Source: Aquificaceae bacterium
GTDB lineage: Bacteria > Aquificota > Aquificia > Aquificales > Aquificaceae
Assembly (NCBI GenBank): GCA_026983685.1
Contig: JALSTO010000017.1
Span: 1-5,120 of the forward strand
DNA: 5,120 nt
Direction: 5' to 3'
The notes under the pieces are model-generated. The model did not search any database. It saw only the letters and a program-made list of their open reading frames with translations, and was not told the DNA's origin. Positions 1-5,120 of this stretch are shown piece after piece. How positions within the stretch are numbered: position 1 is the stretch's first letter; every line of letters begins with the position of its first letter. A program made the position numbers and the translations under genes.

Positions 1-5
1 CGCTA

Positions 6-36
6 CTGACTGACCCGTCATAAGGCGTATTATAAT
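6..36 (+). promoter_or_regulatory. Candidate promoter of the RND transporter gene
   Basis: A perfect TATAAT lies at 31-36, only seven bases before the ATG at 44. The -35 element is weak: CTGACT at 6-11 gives a 19-base spacer and CTGACC at 10-15 gives 15. If this -10 is used, transcription would begin close to 43, giving a leaderless or nearly leaderless mRNA. No Shine-Dalgarno sequence sits at the right distance: AAGG at 22-25 is 18 bases from the ATG and would lie upstream of the transcript. The region could instead simply be a gap inside an operon, since all three upstream frames close here (TGA at 7-9, TGA at 11-13, TAA at 21-23). Confidence 0.35.
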
Positions 37-38
37 AC
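27..38. repeat. Perfect 12-bp palindrome over the -10 box
   Basis: GTATTATAATAC reads identically on both strands and contains the whole TATAAT at 31-36. Palindromes overlapping a -10 element are a common placement for dimeric repressor operators, and efflux genes are often controlled by TetR- or MarR-type repressors. An operator here is an inference. The palindrome is short, AT-rich in the centre, and its flanks (C26/C39, G25/A40) do not extend it, so chance is a fair alternative. Confidence 0.35.
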
Positions 39-43
39 CACCC

Positions 44-3000
44 ATGTACAGATTCTTTATAAACCGCCCGGTGACTACCTTCATGCTTATGCTCTCCTTC
101 GTTATCCTTGGCATATACGCCTACAAAAACATTCCCGTTGATAGGTTTCCCGATGTGGACTTTCCCATGGTCGTCATAAGCACAACCTACAAGGGGGCAA
201 ACCCCTACGTTGTTGATACTACGGTAACACGGGTCATAGAGGAGGACCTCGCCAGCATAAGCGGGATTGATGCGATCATATCCAAGAGCTACACCGGTCT
301 TTCAAGGATAACGGTGGTCTTTGACCTTGACAAGGACATAGATGTTGCTTCTCAGGAAGTAAGGGACACAGCCCAGAGGGCTTTCAGGAGACTGCCCGAG
401 GGAGCTGACCCCCCGGTTGTCAGGAAGCTGAACACTTCCCTCTCTCCCATAATGGCGGTTCTCGTCTATGGAGATGTGGACTACGATATTGTCTCTTTCT
501 TTGCGGACAAGGTGGTTAAGAGGGAGTTTGAGCGCATAAGGGGTGTGGGGGAGGTTCACCTCGGGGGCTTCAGGGACAGGGTTCTCTGGATAAGGATAGA
601 CCCCGACAGGCTGAGCGCAAGAAACATGACCGTTGGAGACGTTATAAACGCCTTCAAGAGGAATCATGTAGAGACGCCTGCAGGCGTGATTTACAGCAAA
701 AACAGAGAGTACGTCCTCAGGATAATGGGGAAGTTCAGGAATGCAAAGGAACTCAACGATATGGTCGTAGGGAATGGGGTGAGGCTGAGAGATATAGGGC
801 ACGCTGAGTTTTCCTACGATGAGCGAAGAAATGCTGTCCGCTTCAACCTTAAGTCTGCGGTAGCCCTGATTATCTACAAGGAGAGCAAGTCCAACACTGT
901 TGAGACATCCAAAAGGGTGTGGGAGAAAATAGAGGAGCTCAGGAGGATAGCTCCCAAAGGAGTGAAGATTGATGTAAACTACGATGCCTCCGTCTTCATA
1001 GAGAGGAGCGTAAAGGACGCAACCCATGAGATAGTGGTGGGGAGTCTCCTGACCGCCCTCGTTGTCTTCCTATTCTTAGGGAACCTTCGCTTTACCCTCA
1101 TACCCGTCTTAGCCATACCCATATCCATCCTCGGGACGGTCTTCCTCCTGTACCTTACGGGCAACTCGCTCAACACCATGAGCCTTCTGGCTCTTGCTGT
1201 AGCTGTGGGTATAGTTATAGACGACGCTATAGTCGTCCTTGAGAGCATATACAGGAGGAACGAAGAAGGGCTCAAGGGAAAGGAAGCTGCCGTAAAGGGA
1301 ACGCGCATAGTAGTGTTCGCTCTGCTCGCCTCAACCTCCTCCCTAATAGTAATCTTCCTGCCTGTCCTCTTTCTTAAGGGACCCATAGGAACCTTCTTCG
1401 GTGTCTTCACCCTATCCCTTATAACCTCCATAGCGATATCCTATCTCGTTTCTGTCTCCTTCACTCCTATGCTCTCCGCAAGACTCGTAAGGGCGGGAGA
1501 AAAGAATCCTTTCATGAAGGCATACGAGAAGTTTGAAGGTTGGTTTGACCGTCTCCTCAGATGGTCGCTTGACCACAAGCTCCTCGTGGTGTTCTTCTCT
1601 CTCGGGACGGTGGTGGCTGGCTTCCAGCTTGCAAAGATGACGAAGAAAGAGTTCTTCCCCCTTGTGGACGAGGGTAGGTTCATCATAAGGTTTGAGACGC
1701 CCTTGGGTTCTTCCTTTGAGTTCACCAACAGGAAGGCGAAGGAGATAGAGAAAGTTATAATGGGGAACCCCTATGTTCTGAGGTATGGAATGGCTGTGGG
1801 TGAGGGATTGATAAGCCCAACGGTGAACGGAGGAATGTTCTTCGTTACCCTCAAGGACAGGAAGGAGAGACCCCACCAGAGGGTTGTCATGGAGATGATA
1901 AGGAGAGAGATAAGGAAGATAAAGGATCTCAGAGCTTCCGTTGAGGTGCCCTCTGTTGTGGGTGCAAGGGGTGGGAGACAGACAGACATTCAGTACGTTG
2001 TCAGGGGAGACTCTCTTGAGGAACTGGGAAGGATAGCCCAGAAGTTGAAGAATTTCCTTGAGGAGGCTGGAGGATATACCGATATTGACACGGACATAAG
2101 GATAAACCAGCCGGAGGTAAGGATAACAATTGACAGAGAAAGGCTCTACGACCTTGGAATGAGCGTTAAGGATGTTGGTGATACGCTCAGCGCCCTCTTC
2201 GGCAAGCTGTGGCTCGGAACCTATGAGCTTGGTTCGGAAAGCTACGATGTCTATATAAAGGCTCGGGAGGACTTCCTGAGGACCTACGAGAACCTCAAGA
2301 GGGTGTATGTCAGGGCTAAGGGAGGTGAGCTTGTTCCCATAACCTCTGTGATAAGGTATGAACTGGCACCGGGATACAGCGTTATAAACCGCTACAACAG
2401 GCAGTACTCTTTCATACTCTTCGCCAACCTTGAGGGGAAGAGCCTCGGCACTGCGGTTGAGGAGATAGAAGGCTTTTTAAAGGACATCCTGCCCCCGGGA
2501 TATACCTACGAGCCTACGGGAGCAACAAAGGAGTTTCAGAGGGCATTTAAGGGGCTCGCCTTCGCGCTGATAGTTGCCGTCATAGGGGTTTACATGGTTC
2601 TTGCATCACTCTTTGAGAGCCTTGTTCATCCCTTCACAGTTATGCTGACCCTTCCCCTTGCGATCTCGGGAGTCTTCGGTCTCCTTTACTTCACAGGGAA
2701 TAGCCTGAGTATTCCCTCTTACTTTGGGATAATTCTACTCATAGGTATAGTGGCAAGGGACTCGGTGCTATTTATAGAGAGGATAGTTCAACTCAGGAAG
2801 GAGGGAGGGAGTGTTAGGGAGTCAATAATGAAGGCAAGGAAGGAGAGGCTCAGACCTATACTTATGACCACTCTTACTATAATGTTCGCACTACTCCCCG
2901 TCGCTCTTGGGCTCACAGAGGGAGCGGAGCTGAGAAAACCCCTTGCCCTCTCTGTCATAGGTGGTCTTATAACAGCTCTTCCCTTAAGCCTGATAGTTAT

Positions 3001-3064
3001 ACCTGTGGTTTACGAGTCCTTTGAGAAGCTGAGGACAAAAAGTGCGTTAATATATAGACGATGA
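44..3064 (+). CDS. RND-family efflux transporter, inner-membrane pump subunit (AcrB/MdtBC-like)
   Basis: Complete 1006-residue proton-driven efflux pump of the RND superfamily (ACR_tran family). Such pumps trimerise in the inner membrane and work with a periplasmic adaptor and an outer-membrane channel. The layout is classical: TM1 about 12-28, a large periplasmic loop 29-330, TM2-TM6 about 331-476, TM7 about 513-530, a second loop 531-833, and TM8-TM12 about 834-990. The N-terminus (MYRFFINRPV) is the usual RND start, which fixes the ATG although no Shine-Dalgarno sequence is visible. TM4 carries the proton-relay pair D393-D394 in the motif GIVIDDAIVVLES. TM10 carries R905-D906 (IGIVARDSVLF) where AcrB has K940-N941. 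TM11 has RPILMTT (937-943), conserved in the family. At 1006 residues it is slightly shorter than AcrB (1049). Adaptor and outer-membrane genes are not in the window and may lie upstream. The substrate cannot be inferred; the DD pair and lack of metal-type motifs favour drug/hydrophobe (HAE) over heavy-metal export. Its stop overlaps the next gene (ATGA, 3061-3064). Confidence 0.95.
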   Translation: MYRFFINRPVTTFMLMLSFVILGIYAYKNIPVDRFPDVDFPMVVISTTYKGANPYVVDTTVTRVIEEDLASISGIDAIISKSYTGLSRITVVFDLDKDIDVASQEVRDTAQRAFRRLPEGADPPVVRKLNTSLSPIMAVLVYGDVDYDIVSFFADKVVKREFERIRGVGEVHLGGFRDRVLWIRIDPDRLSARNMTVGDVINAFKRNHVETPAGVIYSKNREYVLRIMGKFRNAKELNDMVVGNGVRLRDIGHAEFSYDERRNAVRFNLKSAVALIIYKESKSNTVETSKRVWEKIEELRRIAPKGVKIDVNYDASVFIERSVKDATHEIVVGSLLTALVVFLFLGNLRFTLIPVLAIPISILGTVFLLYLTGNSLNTMSLLALAVAVGIVIDDAIVVLESIYRRNEEGLKGKEAAVKGTRIVVFALLASTSSLIVIFLPVLFLKGPIGTFFGVFTLSLITSIAISYLVSVSFTPMLSARLVRAGEKNPFMKAYEKFEGWFDRLLRWSLDHKLLVVFFSLGTVVAGFQLAKMTKKEFFPLVDEGRFIIRFETPLGSSFEFTNRKAKEIEKVIMGNPYVLRYGMAVGEGLISPTVNGGMFFVTLKDRKERPHQRVVMEMIRREIRKIKDLRASVEVPSVVGARGGRQTDIQYVVRGDSLEELGRIAQKLKNFLEEAGGYTDIDTDIRINQPEVRITIDRERLYDLGMSVKDVGDTLSALFGKLWLGTYELGSESYDVYIKAREDFLRTYENLKRVYVRAKGGELVPITSVIRYELAPGYSVINRYNRQYSFILFANLEGKSLGTAVEEIEGFLKDILPPGYTYEPTGATKEFQRAFKGLAFALIVAVIGVYMVLASLFESLVHPFTVMLTLPLAISGVFGLLYFTGNSLSIPSYFGIILLIGIVARDSVLFIERIVQLRKEGGSVRESIMKARKERLRPILMTTLTIMFALLPVALGLTEGAELRKPLALSVIGGLITALPLSLIVIPVVYESFEKLRTKSALIYRR

Positions 3065-3714
3065 ATGAAACACTTCTGAAAGCCATACAGCTTTACGCAA
3101 CTGCTACCAGTGATGAGCTTTTGAGGTTTCTAAACGGGCTTTCTAAACCCACTCTCATAGGTTTGTTTACTGACTTACTTACCTTTTATATGAACGATAA
3201 AAATTCATCAAAGCTTAGAGAGTTGATAACTGCCGTAATAAGCGGATACGAGTTCAGCACTGAGAAGCTCGGTTACAATGGATATAAGACTGTAGCTCCT
3301 GACGGTGTCAAAGTATTCTGCGAGATAAAGCCAAAGAATATAGACAATTGCAACAAAAAGAAGTTGAACGGAGGTGGTAGCTTTAATGACTACACACCCG
3401 AGAGGTTTGAGAAAGACCTTAAGGAAAATCTGAACATAGTTGTAAGCGGATTTGTCAGAGGTAAGCTGGTTTACATACTTGAATTTCCCTTTGCATGTTT
3501 AAAAGATTGTATTGAACTTAAGCTCAAGAAAAGGTTCGGCGAGAGTATGCACAGGAGGAGCGGAGAATATCTGAGAAGCGCATCTTTTTCCTTTAAAAAC
3601 TACAAGAACTGTCCGAGGCTGAAGGCTGTATATGTAAATCCTAAGATATCTCAATTTGAAAAGTGCCTGAGCAGAGAGCTTTACTCCTTTCTTAAAAGGG
3701 CGAGTCATGGCTGA
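3061..3714 (+). CDS. Probable Type II restriction endonuclease (PD-(D/E)XK type, unassigned family)
   Basis: This 217-residue soluble protein lacks a signal peptide or membrane segment. It is called a restriction endonuclease mainly because it is directly followed, with an 8-bp overlap, by a DNA methyltransferase. The only supporting motif is A79-P80-D81 followed by C87-E88-I89-K90-P91-K92, which fits PD-(D/E)XK with D81, E88 and K90 as candidate metal and catalytic residues. Only six residues separate D81 from E88, shorter than in most characterised enzymes, so E64 or E68 could supply the first acid instead. A glycine-rich patch, LNGGGSFNDYT (102-112), looks like a conserved core element. 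The C-terminal half is Lys/Arg-rich, as expected for DNA binding. The ATG at 3061 overlaps the pump stop as ATGA, suggesting translational coupling; no good Shine-Dalgarno sequence precedes it. Base composition is lower in GC than the pump (rows at 3181, 3301 and 3421 are 30%, 37% and 37%), a sign of transfer. No family or cut site is assigned; a different methylase-associated protein is possible. Confidence 0.7.
   Translation: MNETLLKAIQLYATATSDELLRFLNGLSKPTLIGLFTDLLTFYMNDKNSSKLRELITAVISGYEFSTEKLGYNGYKTVAPDGVKVFCEIKPKNIDNCNKKKLNGGGSFNDYTPERFEKDLKENLNIVVSGFVRGKLVYILEFPFACLKDCIELKLKKRFGESMHRRSGEYLRSASFSFKNYKNCPRLKAVYVNPKISQFEKCLSRELYSFLKRASHG
3694..3700 (+). promoter_or_regulatory. Ribosome binding site of the DNA methyltransferase
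   Basis: AAAAGGG lies inside the end of the nuclease gene and ends six bases before the ATG at 3707. It supports this start and means that the methylase has its own ribosome entry signal despite the 8-bp gene overlap. The nuclease gene, by contrast, has no comparable signal. Confidence 0.55.
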
Positions 3715-4552
3715 TATAAAGACTTTCCTGAACAAAGTTATATGCGGTGATGTTCTTGATGTTTTGAAAGCAATGCCTTCGGATTCCGTTGACCTCGGTA
3801 TAACCTCACCCCCTTACAACAAAAAGGGTAAAAATAAGGGCTGGCTCGTGGACAAGGTAGTTTACTCGGACTACGGAGACAACATGGATGAGTCAGACTA
3901 CCAACGTTGGCAAATAGATGTTCTCAATGAGTTATACAGAATAATCAAAGAGGGAGGTTCATTCTTCTATAACCACAAACTAAGGTGGGAGAGGGGCAAG
4001 ATGATACATCCTCTTGAGTGGATTTCAAAGACACGCTGGGTAGTAAGACAGGAAATAATCTGGAACAGGAAGATAGCAGGGAACATAAGGGGCTGGAGAT
4101 TCTGGCAGGTTGATGAGAGGATATACTGGCTCTACAAACCCAAAGGTGATAACCTTATAGGCGAGGAGTTAAAGCCCCAGCACGCAAAGTTATCTTCAGT
4201 ATGGGAGATAAGACCCGAGCAGGGACTAAAGGAGCATCCTGCACCCTTTCCTATAGAGCTACCTACGAGGATAATACTATCCATTCTTGACGATAAGCGA
4301 GGAGTCGTTATAGACCCTTTCTGTGGCACAGGAACCACTCTTGTGTCCGCCAAGCTTTTGGGACATGACTATATTGGTATAGACATCTCAAAGGATTATG
4401 TTGAACTGGCGAAGGCAAGGCTTGAAAGAGCACAGGAAGAACTTTCCAGAGTAATCAGGGAGAAGGAGCTTCACTCTGTTAGTATGACTTTTGAGGAGAG
4501 GAAGAGAAAAGGGTACTGGGACAAGAAGACACGCCAGAACAAACTCCTCTAA
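3707..4552 (+). CDS. DNA (cytosine-N4/adenine-N6) methyltransferase, beta class, Type II modification enzyme
   Basis: This 281-residue S-adenosylmethionine-dependent enzyme methylates an exocyclic amino group in DNA, presumably shielding host sites from the nuclease encoded just upstream. Motif order is that of the beta class: catalytic motif IV TSPPYN (33-38) near the N-terminus, GGSFFYNHK (83-91) and EIIWNR (116-121) in the middle, a probable target-recognition stretch of about 122-175, motif X HPAPFP (177-182), and AdoMet-binding motif I DPFCGTGTT (203-211) followed by GIDIS (224-228) as motif II. The N-terminal LNKVICGDVLDVLKAMP (8-24) is typical of the family and supports the ATG at 3707. 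The family is Pfam N6_N4_Mtase. SPPY is common in N4-cytosine enzymes but also occurs in N6-adenine ones, so the modified base is uncertain. A charged helical tail (235-281) follows the fold. No controller (C) gene is present. All landmarks are intact, so the enzyme should be active. The target sequence cannot be deduced. Confidence 0.93.
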   Translation: MADIKTFLNKVICGDVLDVLKAMPSDSVDLGITSPPYNKKGKNKGWLVDKVVYSDYGDNMDESDYQRWQIDVLNELYRIIKEGGSFFYNHKLRWERGKMIHPLEWISKTRWVVRQEIIWNRKIAGNIRGWRFWQVDERIYWLYKPKGDNLIGEELKPQHAKLSSVWEIRPEQGLKEHPAPFPIELPTRIILSILDDKRGVVIDPFCGTGTTLVSAKLLGHDYIGIDISKDYVELAKARLERAQEELSRVIREKELHSVSMTFEERKRKGYWDKKTRQNKLL

Positions 4553-5025
4553 TTCCCTCCGCAGTCCGTATCCTCCTGATAGAAGTTGAGAATGGGAACT
4601 TCTGTGCCTTCAAGGAATAGACTCAACTTGTAGCCTTCCTCTTCCTCGTAACAACCCGAGCCACCGTTTATGAAATACTCAAAACCCCTGAGCCTGTGGC
4701 CATTGGCTCGCCACTCCTCCTCGTAAGCCCAGCCACTTAGCACCTCTTCGTCTCCTGTCTTCACCTCGTAGGGTTCTACCCTTTTCTCCGAGAGCTTCTT
4801 AGCCTCAGCGTCCTCAATCCTCAAGATCAGCGGGTCTCTTCCGTCGGGTATATTGTCGTATATGACCTTAAAAGACAGCTCGGGACAGCTCACCTGAGCA
4901 ATACCCTGTTTTCCGTAGGGTCTGTCTTCTATCTCACAGCTACCCGCACTTCTTTTCTCTACCTCAAGAGGCGCGCAAGCAACTAAGAGGACAAAGAGCA
5001 GTGAGATGACCTTAATCACCATCAT
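4549..5025 (-). CDS. Putative lipoprotein of unknown function with four extra cysteines
   Basis: A 158-residue protein when started at ATG 5025. The N-terminus has a lysine, a hydrophobic core and a lipobox L14-V15-A16-C17, so signal peptidase II cleavage before C17 and lipid anchoring are predicted. The +2 residue is Ala, which in proteobacterial rules would favour the outer membrane. The mature part is acidic, predicted mainly beta, and has Cys30, Cys47, Cys125 and Cys155, enough for two disulfides in the periplasm. I recognise no domain. The start is ambiguous: TTG 5028, ATG 5025, ATG 5022 and GTG 5019 follow each other in frame. ATG 5025 is preferred on codon type; AAGG (5042-5039) would sit 13 bases upstream of it, or 10 upstream of the TTG. 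The stop TAG (4551-4549) overlaps the methylase stop TAA convergently. GC is similar to the pump (52% in the row at 4741), so it is probably resident DNA. Lipobox and reading frame are clear; function is unknown. Confidence 0.8.
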   Translation of the reverse strand: MMVIKVISLLFVLLVACAPLEVEKRSAGSCEIEDRPYGKQGIAQVSCPELSFKVIYDNIPDGRDPLILRIEDAEAKKLSEKRVEPYEVKTGDEEVLSGWAYEEEWRANGHRLRGFEYFINGGSGCYEEEEGYKLSLFLEGTEVPILNFYQEDTDCGGN

Positions 5026-5051
5026 CAATAAATATATGCCTTACACTCTTG

Positions 5052-5057
5052 TATAAT
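5052..5057 (+). promoter_or_regulatory. Candidate -10 box for the rightward gene starting at 5080
   Basis: A perfect TATAAT lies 22 bases before the ATG at 5080, which would place the transcription start near 5064, just ahead of the Shine-Dalgarno sequence. No recognisable -35 hexamer stands 16-18 bases upstream; that stretch is simply AT-rich (TAAATA at 5029-5034). It overlaps the candidate -10 of the divergent lipoprotein gene. Confidence 0.4.
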
Positions 5058-5065
5058 TCCCAAAA

Positions 5066-5071
5066 GGGAGG
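5066..5071 (+). promoter_or_regulatory. Strong ribosome binding site for the gene at 5080
   Basis: GGGAGG, in the context AAAAGGGAGGAAA, lies eight bases before an ATG. It is the strongest Shine-Dalgarno sequence in the window and decides the start of the partial gene that follows. Confidence 0.7.
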
Positions 5072-5079
5072 AAAGCAAT

Positions 5080-5120
5080 ATGTGGAGAGTTGTATATACA
5101 GGTCAGAGACCCCATTACGA
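5080..5120 (+). CDS. 5' end of a gene, possibly a lipoate-protein ligase/octanoyltransferase-like protein (partial)
   Basis: Thirteen complete codons are visible, reading MWRVVYTGQRPHY, plus two bases of a Glu or Asp codon; the gene runs off the right edge. A strong GGGAGG ribosome site and a TATAAT box upstream support a real start at 5080. The beginning resembles biotin/lipoate-ligase fold proteins (LplA, LipM), which commonly open with W-R-x-hydrophobic-x-x-T/S-G followed about seven residues later by N-M/L-A. The first half of that pattern (W2, R3, T7, G8) is present, but the deciding Asn lies outside the window. The existence of a gene is well supported; the product is a tentative guess from a very short sequence. 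Confidence 0.65.
   Translation, partial: MWRVVYTGQRPHY

Larger units (their letters stand above)
5050..5078 (-). promoter_or_regulatory. Candidate promoter of the lipoprotein gene
   Basis: Reading the minus strand, TTGCTT (5078-5073) and TATACA (5055-5050) are separated by exactly 17 bases. Transcription would start near 5043, leaving a leader of roughly 15-20 bases before the ATG. Each hexamer matches its sigma-70 consensus only partly, so this is a weak call supported mainly by spacing and position. Confidence 0.3.

Noticed and set aside
302..1027. Long minus-strand open frame (241 codons) opposite the pump
   Set aside because: It lies wholly within the RND coding sequence, its translation looks like a shadow product (His/Pro/Tyr-rich, no domain), and the plus-strand protein is unmistakable.
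979..1989. Several overlapping minus-strand open frames opposite the pump
   Set aside because: All are antisense to conserved transmembrane and periplasmic segments of the transporter; their Ser/Arg/Thr-rich translations have no recognisable motif.
3021..3056. TTGAGA (3021-3026) with TAATAT/TATATA near 3048-3056 as a promoter for the nuclease gene
   Set aside because: The -35-like hexamer is good, but the spacer would be 21-24 bases, outside the usual range, and the AT-rich stretch is explained by coding or junction sequence. Not listed as a feature.
3061..3714. A controller (C) protein gene or an internal promoter for the methylase
   Set aside because: No small helix-turn-helix frame is present, and no paired -35/-10 elements were found inside the nuclease gene.
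3499..3735. Minus-strand 78-codon frame over the nuclease/methylase junction
   Set aside because: It overlaps two well-supported plus-strand genes and shows no motif; not an antitoxin or controller protein as far as can be seen.
4132..4353. Minus-strand 73-codon frame over methylase motif I
   Set aside because: It is antisense to the conserved AdoMet-binding region and has no support of its own.
3040..4560. Direct repeats or inverted repeats flanking the restriction pair as insertion scars
   Set aside because: Comparing the sequences around 3040-3070 and 4530-4560 by eye shows no shared repeat and no transposase.

Overview
The window looks like chromosomal DNA of a thermophilic bacterium, most likely from the Aquificales (Aquifex/Hydrogenobacter type). 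This is an inference from style, not from a marker gene. Arg is written almost entirely as AGG/AGA, Ile often as ATA, the proteins are rich in Lys, Glu and Arg, coding strands are purine-rich, and genes are packed with overlaps instead of spacers.

Layout: (1) positions 1-43 are a short leader with a TATAAT box inside a perfect 12-bp palindrome, directly ahead of (2) a complete 1006-residue RND-family efflux transporter (44-3064, +). (3) Sharing an ATGA with the end of the transporter is a 217-residue protein (3061-3714, +) with a candidate PD-(D/E)XK nuclease site. (4) It overlaps by 8 bp a 281-residue beta-class DNA amino-methyltransferase (3707-4552, +). Together these read as a compact Type II restriction-modification pair, nuclease first and methylase second, attached to the end of the pump gene. 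(5) A small putative lipoprotein with four further cysteines lies on the minus strand (4549-5025), its stop codon overlapping the methylase stop. (6) A compact divergent promoter region (about 5026-5079) separates it from the first codons of a plus-strand gene (5080 to the window edge), whose N-terminus resembles lipoate-protein ligase/octanoyltransferase proteins.

The pump and the restriction-modification genes have no evident functional link. The translational overlap and the lower GC of the nuclease gene (about 30-37% in sampled 60-base rows, against 42-60% in the pump) suggest that the pair was acquired and now uses the pump's transcript. The nuclease is not assigned to a known family, and the recognition sequence cannot be read from the sequence. 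No RNA genes, CRISPR arrays, insertion sequences or convincing intrinsic terminators were seen. No stretch longer than about 60 bases is without a gene.
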